Below are positions 59,936 through 64,000 of a stretch of 64,000 nt of DNA, in pieces (position 1 is the first letter of the stretch; the number at the start of each line of letters is the position of its first letter). Below the pieces are notes generated by a model that did not search any database, was not told where the DNA came from, and was given only the letters and a program-made list of their open reading frames with translations. The stretch is from NCBI GenBank assembly GCA_020059465.1, contig JAGVBZ010000027.1:1-64000 (forward strand), read 5' to 3'. The position numbers were made by a program, and so were the translations under genes. Source of the stretch: Brevinematales bacterium. Lineage in GTDB: Bacteria > Spirochaetota > Brevinematia > Brevinematales > GWF1-51-8.

Positions 59936-60721
59936 TTACGGTTTCGGGACTTTTTTCATTATTTCCAGCGCATTGGAATAGATCAGCGGATTTGCCGCGA
60001 GAATTGTGGAATTCTCCGGCGAGTATTCCCCGCCGTAGTAATCCGAGACAATCCCGCCCGATTCGGTCACTATGAGACTGCCTGCGGCTGTATCCCACGG
60101 TTTCAGCCCCTCTTCGTAAAACACCTCGCCCATGCCGCACGCTATATACGCCATATCGATCGCGGCGGAGCCAAGCCGCCGGAACGCCTCGTACTTCTCT
60201 ACAAACGTTTTCATAGGTTTCATAATTTCATCGACACGGTCGCGCTTATAGGGAAACCCGGTAATTACAAGCGCTTTTTCAGGATCGGATATCCCCGACA
60301 CACGGATCGGCTGCCCGTTATGGAACGCGCCGTTCCCCGCCGAGGCCTCGTACATATCGTTCAAAATTGGATTGTAGATAACTCCCGCTTTTATTTTCCC
60401 CTCGACTTCAACAGCGATCGAAATCGCGATCAGGGGGATACTGTGGGTAAAGTTGACTGTCCCGTCCAAAGGATCGATGATCCATCTGATTCCGTAACCG
60501 GTATTAATATCGGTAGCTTCCTCGCCAAGTATATCATGACCGGGGTATTCCTTGCGGATCGCGCCGACAATTAATTCCTCGGAGCGTCGGTCGAATTCAG
60601 TAACCGGATCGCCTATCCCCTTGAAATCGACTTTTTTTACCCGATTGAATCCCTCGCGGATGATTTCACCTGCGTAAAGCGCGCATTTCTTCGCAAATGA
60701 CAATAACCCGGACTGCGACAT
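59936..60721 (-). CDS. suhB: Inositol monophosphatase family protein (SuhB-like)
   Basis: 261 residues. Metal-binding motifs are complete: ILGEEATD, WIIDPLDGTVNFTHSIP and LKPWDTAAGSLIVTESGG. The enzyme dephosphorylates inositol 1-phosphate or related sugar phosphates; bacterial SuhB also works in rRNA transcription antitermination, which cannot be judged here. Length is typical. It is the last gene of the run scpA-scpB-HDOD-pheA-suhB, 40 bases after pheA. Its stop codon is one base from that of the pseudo-kinase gene on the other strand. Confidence 0.92.
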   Translation of the reverse strand: MSQSGLLSFAKKCALYAGEIIREGFNRVKKVDFKGIGDPVTEFDRRSEELIVGAIRKEYPGHDILGEEATDINTGYGIRWIIDPLDGTVNFTHSIPLIAISIAVEVEGKIKAGVIYNPILNDMYEASAGNGAFHNGQPIRVSGISDPEKALVITGFPYKRDRVDEIMKPMKTFVEKYEAFRRLGSAAIDMAYIACGMGEVFYEEGLKPWDTAAGSLIVTESGGIVSDYYGGEYSPENSTILAANPLIYSNALEIMKKVPKP

Positions 60722-60761
60722 CTATTCCTCTCCCGAACAATTTACTGATAGAATGAAACAA

Positions 60762-61847
60762 TTATAGTTCGCCCTTTGGGTACGATCCGAGGATTTTCAG
60801 GAATATCGAGTCTTCCTTTATCTTTTCTATCGCTTTACCGACATCCCCGCTCTGAATACTGCCGTCGATATCGATAAAGAACAGATAGTCCCATGGACGG
60901 CGTCTTGACGGGCGGGATTCGATCTTTGATAGATTGAGGCCGAACACCTGAAACGGCGATAACAGTCTGAGAAGGGCGCCGGGCTTATCCTTCACGGATA
61001 CCAGGATAGTTGTTTTCTCCGGGTTCTTCACGGGATTGCTTTCGGGCGCAATAATCCAGAAACGTGTATAGTTTTCAGGATTGTCTTCTATATTCCGTTC
61101 GATGATATGCAGTCCGTATCGGTCTGCGGCGATTTCCCCGGCGATTGCGGCGGAAAACTTATCCCACGGCACCTGACTCGCGGCTTTAGAATTGCTCGAC
61201 GTCTCGATCTTCTCGACATTCGGCATATGAGTCTCAAGCCAGATACGGCACTGCGCGAAGCTCTGGGGATGCGAATAAATCCGTTTGATCTGCGACTTGT
61301 CCTCGACCATACCCATTAGATTATGGTTGATGGTCAGGAAAGTCTCCGAGACAATCCTAAGCGGGGAATCAACAAATTCGTCGAGAGTCTGATAGACTGT
61401 GCCGCCGAGGGTGTTCTCGATCGGGACTATGCCATAATGGAGCTTTCCGTTCTCAATCTCGCGGAATATATCTGAGGTTCCGGGAAGCGGATGGAAATTC
61501 ACCGAACTCCCGAAATGCTTGATCGCGGCTTGTTCGGTATAGGAACCTTCAGGCCCCAGAAAACCTATCTCCAACGGTGCTTCGAGGGAACGCGCCGCCG
61601 ATACTATCTCTGTAAAAATATGCATCAGCGCTTTAGGCGGAAACTCGTTCTTCGCGGCGGCCAATACACGTTCCTTGACATCTTTCTCCCGGTCCGGCTG
61701 ATAGATCGGGAGATTTTTACTCTTTTTATACTCGCCGATATCTTTTACCAGCTTCGCCCGGTCATCCAATAGATTAACAATCTGAATATCGACCGAGTTG
61801 ATTTTTTTCCTCAATTGCTCGAGGAGTTCCTGATCCTGTTTGTCCAT
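60762..61847 (-). CDS. pheA: Chorismate mutase/prephenate dehydratase (P-protein)
   Basis: Bifunctional phenylalanine biosynthesis enzyme of 361 residues. The AroQ chorismate mutase is at about 1-90 (LRKKINSVDIQIVNLLDDRA, then REKDVKERVL). The dehydratase follows (IGFLGPEGSYTEQAA; GIVPIENTLGGTVYQTLD; RIYSHPQSFAQCR; DNPENYTRFWII, with the family Thr-Arg-Phe). The ACT regulatory domain covers about 275-355 (SVKDKPGALLRLLSPF; SKIESRPSRRRPWDY), so feedback inhibition by phenylalanine is expected. No trp- or phe-leader is visible in the 17-base gap upstream. Confidence 0.96.
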   Translation of the reverse strand: MDKQDQELLEQLRKKINSVDIQIVNLLDDRAKLVKDIGEYKKSKNLPIYQPDREKDVKERVLAAAKNEFPPKALMHIFTEIVSAARSLEAPLEIGFLGPEGSYTEQAAIKHFGSSVNFHPLPGTSDIFREIENGKLHYGIVPIENTLGGTVYQTLDEFVDSPLRIVSETFLTINHNLMGMVEDKSQIKRIYSHPQSFAQCRIWLETHMPNVEKIETSSNSKAASQVPWDKFSAAIAGEIAADRYGLHIIERNIEDNPENYTRFWIIAPESNPVKNPEKTTILVSVKDKPGALLRLLSPFQVFGLNLSKIESRPSRRRPWDYLFFIDIDGSIQSGDVGKAIEKIKEDSIFLKILGSYPKGEL

Positions 61848-61864
61848 ATGACGCGCGACCTCCG

Positions 61865-62707
61865 TTAAAATTTCATGCTCTGGAGACTGGTTTTTATCGT
61901 CTCCAGGTTTGCCTCAATATCTGCGACCGTCAGTCCGAGTTTTCCGTATTCGGCCGGATTAACGGTCTTATTGACTTTATAATCGGTACCGCTTCCCCGC
62001 GCAATCGAGTACGCGAGACGGTCTGAAATATCGATAATATAGGCGTCCTTTTTATAGATATCCGGCGCCCGCTTCACCGAGTGGTGATAGCACACTACGT
62101 TCTCCAGAAAGCTGGGGAGATTCCATTGCTCGATCAGTTTCGACCCGATGAACGCATGGTCGAACCCGAGGAGCATCTCTTCGGCTTCGCTGAAATCCAG
62201 CCCCCCTTCGTTCACTTGCGCCTTAAGCTTCTCGACATTATCGAGAAGATAGATATCCAGCAGGAGTTTCCCGGTGTCATGCAGTAACCCGCTGACAAAA
62301 TATCTCTCCACATTAGCGAGACGCATCAGTTTCGCAATCGAGCGCGCGATCATCGCTACCGTGATCGAATGCTCCCATAACTCGCCGCGTTTCAGTCCGT
62401 AGGTGTCCAATCCCTTCGAGAGCATCTGACGGGTAAGAAGCGACAGGACGAGACTTTTCAGCGTATCCAATCCCAGAATGACAATCGCTTCCTTGACGCT
62501 GATTATTTCTCGCGGATAACCGTAGTATGCAGAATTGGCGAGTTTGAGTATTTTCAGTGTCAGTACCTGATCGTTCTCGATAATGCTCTGGAAATCGGCC
62601 GGAATCGAGTTTTCCGAGTCGATCAGTGTCAGAATTTCCATCGCGATGTGCGGTAAAACCGGCAGATCGTCTGCCTTCCCTAAAATCTTTTCAATTAGGT
62701 CTGCCAT
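61865..62707 (-). CDS. HDOD-domain protein
   Basis: 280 residues, a single HDOD domain with a short C-terminal extension. Visible are LPVLPHIAMEILTL, ILKLANSAYYGYPREIISVK, VILGLDTLKSLVLSL, and the HD pair in VSGLLHDTGKLL, then FDHAFIGSKLIEQWNLP. HDOD proteins are linked to cyclic-di-GMP, stress or motility signalling and often lack phosphodiesterase activity; here the HD residues remain. I chose ATG 62707; a GTG six bases upstream is also possible. It lies between scpB and pheA with 15- and 17-base gaps, so it shares their mRNA. Confidence 0.9.
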   Translation of the reverse strand: MADLIEKILGKADDLPVLPHIAMEILTLIDSENSIPADFQSIIENDQVLTLKILKLANSAYYGYPREIISVKEAIVILGLDTLKSLVLSLLTRQMLSKGLDTYGLKRGELWEHSITVAMIARSIAKLMRLANVERYFVSGLLHDTGKLLLDIYLLDNVEKLKAQVNEGGLDFSEAEEMLLGFDHAFIGSKLIEQWNLPSFLENVVCYHHSVKRAPDIYKKDAYIIDISDRLAYSIARGSGTDYKVNKTVNPAEYGKLGLTVADIEANLETIKTSLQSMKF

Positions 62708-62722
62708 AAACACCCCTTTCCC

Positions 62723-63355
62723 TTAGGATATTAAATTCAAATCATCGCTTTCTTCGGCATCTTCATTCTGCGGTAGTTCCTCATCGTCGACTGGATTGTC
62801 CGGTTCGTCGAACGCTAAATTGTCCAGCACGGGAAGATCGTCTATATCCTTCAATTTGAACAGTTCCAGAAAGCGCTTGGTGGTCGAATATACCGGGGAC
62901 TGAACGACTCCCTCGGTGTAGCCGGAAATATTTATCAGTTTATATCCCAGTAACGTATTGATACTCCTCGTACTGGAAACCCCGCGTACCTTATCGACCT
63001 CCTCTTTCGAGATAGGTTGTTTATACGAGATCACAGCAAGGGTCTCGAGGACGCTGCGGGTCAGCCGGTTATCGTTCCGTCGTCCGAACAGTTCGGTCAG
63101 TTCATCCTTGTATACAGGATTGGTGACCATCTGGTAGCCTCCCGCAACCTGAATCACGTTCAGTCCGGAGCGGCGTTCGCTATAATCTTCATTCAGTTCG
63201 TCAGTAAGTTTTTTTATCTCGTTTTTTGATACATCGAAAATATCGGTCAGTTCGTCGACCGCGACCGGCTTTCCGCTCACGAATAAAACTGACTCTAACA
63301 GTCCTTTTAATTCATTTCTGGAATATGTTTTATTGATGAATAACGAACCCTTCAT
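62723..63355 (-). CDS. scpB: Segregation and condensation protein B
   Basis: ScpB binds the kleisin ScpA in the Smc chromosome-condensation complex. Two winged-helix domains are recognisable: LKGLLESVLFVSGKPVAVDE with GLNVIQVAGGYQMVTNP, and TRSVLETLAVISYKQPISKE followed by VRGVSSTRSINTLL and the GYTEGVVQSPVYSTTKRFLE end. A 45-residue acidic C-terminal tail (PVDDEELPQNEDAEESDD) extends past the core. 210 residues is normal. It lies 14 bases after scpA. Confidence 0.95.
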   Translation of the reverse strand: MKGSLFINKTYSRNELKGLLESVLFVSGKPVAVDELTDIFDVSKNEIKKLTDELNEDYSERRSGLNVIQVAGGYQMVTNPVYKDELTELFGRRNDNRLTRSVLETLAVISYKQPISKEEVDKVRGVSSTRSINTLLGYKLINISGYTEGVVQSPVYSTTKRFLELFKLKDIDDLPVLDNLAFDEPDNPVDDEELPQNEDAEESDDLNLIS

Positions 63356-63369
63356 TTTCCATTCCCCCG

Positions 63370-64000
63370 TTATGAAAGCCGCACTTCTTCGCGTTCCTGA
63401 ATATCTATATCGCCGAAAAGCTGCATCTGGTGCAGAAGCACTTTTTGACGGAAACTCAGCTCGGTCGAACCGACAAACGATGCGATAGAATCGATTTTAT
63501 TTTTATCATTTTTAGTCAATTCGCTGAACTTCAGGATTTTTTTCACTTTCAGTAAGCTCATAATCAGTTCCATCTTCTCCTCGACCTTCACCTCGCGCCG
63601 TTTAATAGGAATCGCTTTCTTGACAAACGCTCCCTTATACCTGCGCAGGACATTAATCAGGTCGCCCAGATAGATCTCATCGAGAGCAACCGACCCGGTA
63701 TCTGCAAACGGATTACGAAGAAAGCCTCGCGGGTAATAGATATCCCCATTCTCCTTCATCTCTTCGAGGATTCTCGCGGCATTCCGGAATAGTTTGTATT
63801 CTTTCAGTTTCTCTATCAGATCGATACCCTCAAGAAGTTCCTCGTCCTCTACTTTCAGGTTCGGCAGCAGTTTCTTGGTTTTCATATATACAAGCGTCGC
63901 GGCGACCACAAAAAACTCACTCGCGAGGTCGATATTAAATAACTGCATCGTTTTCAGATAATGAAGGTATTGATCGGTTACCACCGATATGGAAATCTCG
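63370..64000 (-). CDS. scpA: Segregation and condensation protein A, C-terminal part (runs off the right edge)
   Basis: Kleisin of the Smc-ScpAB complex. At the right edge the frame still reads EISISVVTDQYLHYL, matching the conserved segment E-I-P-I-x-x-I-T-x-Q-Y-L about 45 residues into ScpA, so the N-terminus with its GPLDLLL motif is outside the window and the GTG at 63984 is not the true start. The visible 209 residues include EFFVVAATLVYMKTKKLLP and the C-terminal winged helix (FVGSTELSFRQKVLLHQMQL), which binds the Smc head. It is upstream of scpB in the same operon. Confidence 0.93.
   Translation of the reverse strand, partial: EISISVVTDQYLHYLKTMQLFNIDLASEFFVVAATLVYMKTKKLLPNLKVEDEELLEGIDLIEKLKEYKLFRNAARILEEMKENGDIYYPRGFLRNPFADTGSVALDEIYLGDLINVLRRYKGAFVKKAIPIKRREVKVEEKMELIMSLLKVKKILKFSELTKNDKNKIDSIASFVGSTELSFRQKVLLHQMQLFGDIDIQEREEVRLS

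Overview
The window reads as a compact chromosome segment (57 protein genes, one tRNA) of a Gram-negative, motile, probably anaerobic fermentative bacterium. No plasmid, phage, IS or CRISPR signal is visible. Evidence for lifestyle: LptB (outer-membrane LPS transport), several lipoproteins, a flagellar cap protein FliD behind a sigma28-like promoter, a 7TM methyl-accepting protein, single-chain pyruvate:ferredoxin oxidoreductase, D-lactate dehydrogenase, and an acyl-CoA dehydrogenase with its electron-transfer flavoprotein. A spirochaete-like lineage fits best, but no rRNA or clade-specific marker proves it. Base composition and coding style look uniform, so recent transfer is not obvious.

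Layout. 1-1809 (minus): an unrecognised truncated gene, miaA and rpoZ. 2004-7700 (plus): class A penicillin-binding protein, an archaeal-style radical SAM/HhH protein, trigger factor, and tRNA-Leu(CAA) starting on the base after the trigger factor stop codon. 7753-13686 (plus): a complete glycine cleavage/lipoate operon, gcvT-gcvH-gcvPA-gcvPB-lipM-lipA. The LipM-like protein would octanoylate GcvH and LipA would insert sulfur, so the H protein is made and matured from one transcript; the L protein is not here. 13785-18952 (plus): fliD, a small PC4-like DNA-binding protein, and two sugar ABC permeases without a binding protein or ATPase. 19062-28978 (minus): an 11-gene run, ctpA-deoC-accD-lptB-dnaJ-like-trxA-GNAT-FabK-like-etfB-etfA-acyl-CoA dehydrogenase, closed by a strong terminator.

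29187-34074 holds an unknown membrane protein translationally coupled to a 7TM chemoreceptor-like protein, an unknown cytosolic protein, and an orphan histidine kinase. 34071-39738 (minus) is a split peptide-ABC cluster (OppB-like and OppD-like only) with a phosphoesterase, a secreted unknown and a TPR protein. 39819-43271 is a 1150-residue membrane sensor-like protein with a very acidic, repeat-bearing linker and a GAF-like end. 43411-49590 (minus) is dnaX-ybaB-recR-nifJ. 49720-52000 has a secreted nuclease and a GH57 glucan-branching enzyme, followed by a secreted DUF4015-type glycosidase-like protein, D-lactate dehydrogenase, a cNMP-binding protein and a glutaredoxin-like protein.

56023-59934 is the most novel-looking region: three related lipoproteins sharing an undescribed domain (two with SH3-like domains), divergent from a membrane histidine-kinase homologue that has lost its catalytic motifs. 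59936-64000 (minus) is scpA-scpB-HDOD-pheA-suhB, with scpA cut by the window edge.

Many transcription units have readable sigma70-type promoters with 16-18 base spacers, often as divergent pairs. Five convergent gene pairs meet with their stop codons overlapping, abutting or one base apart.
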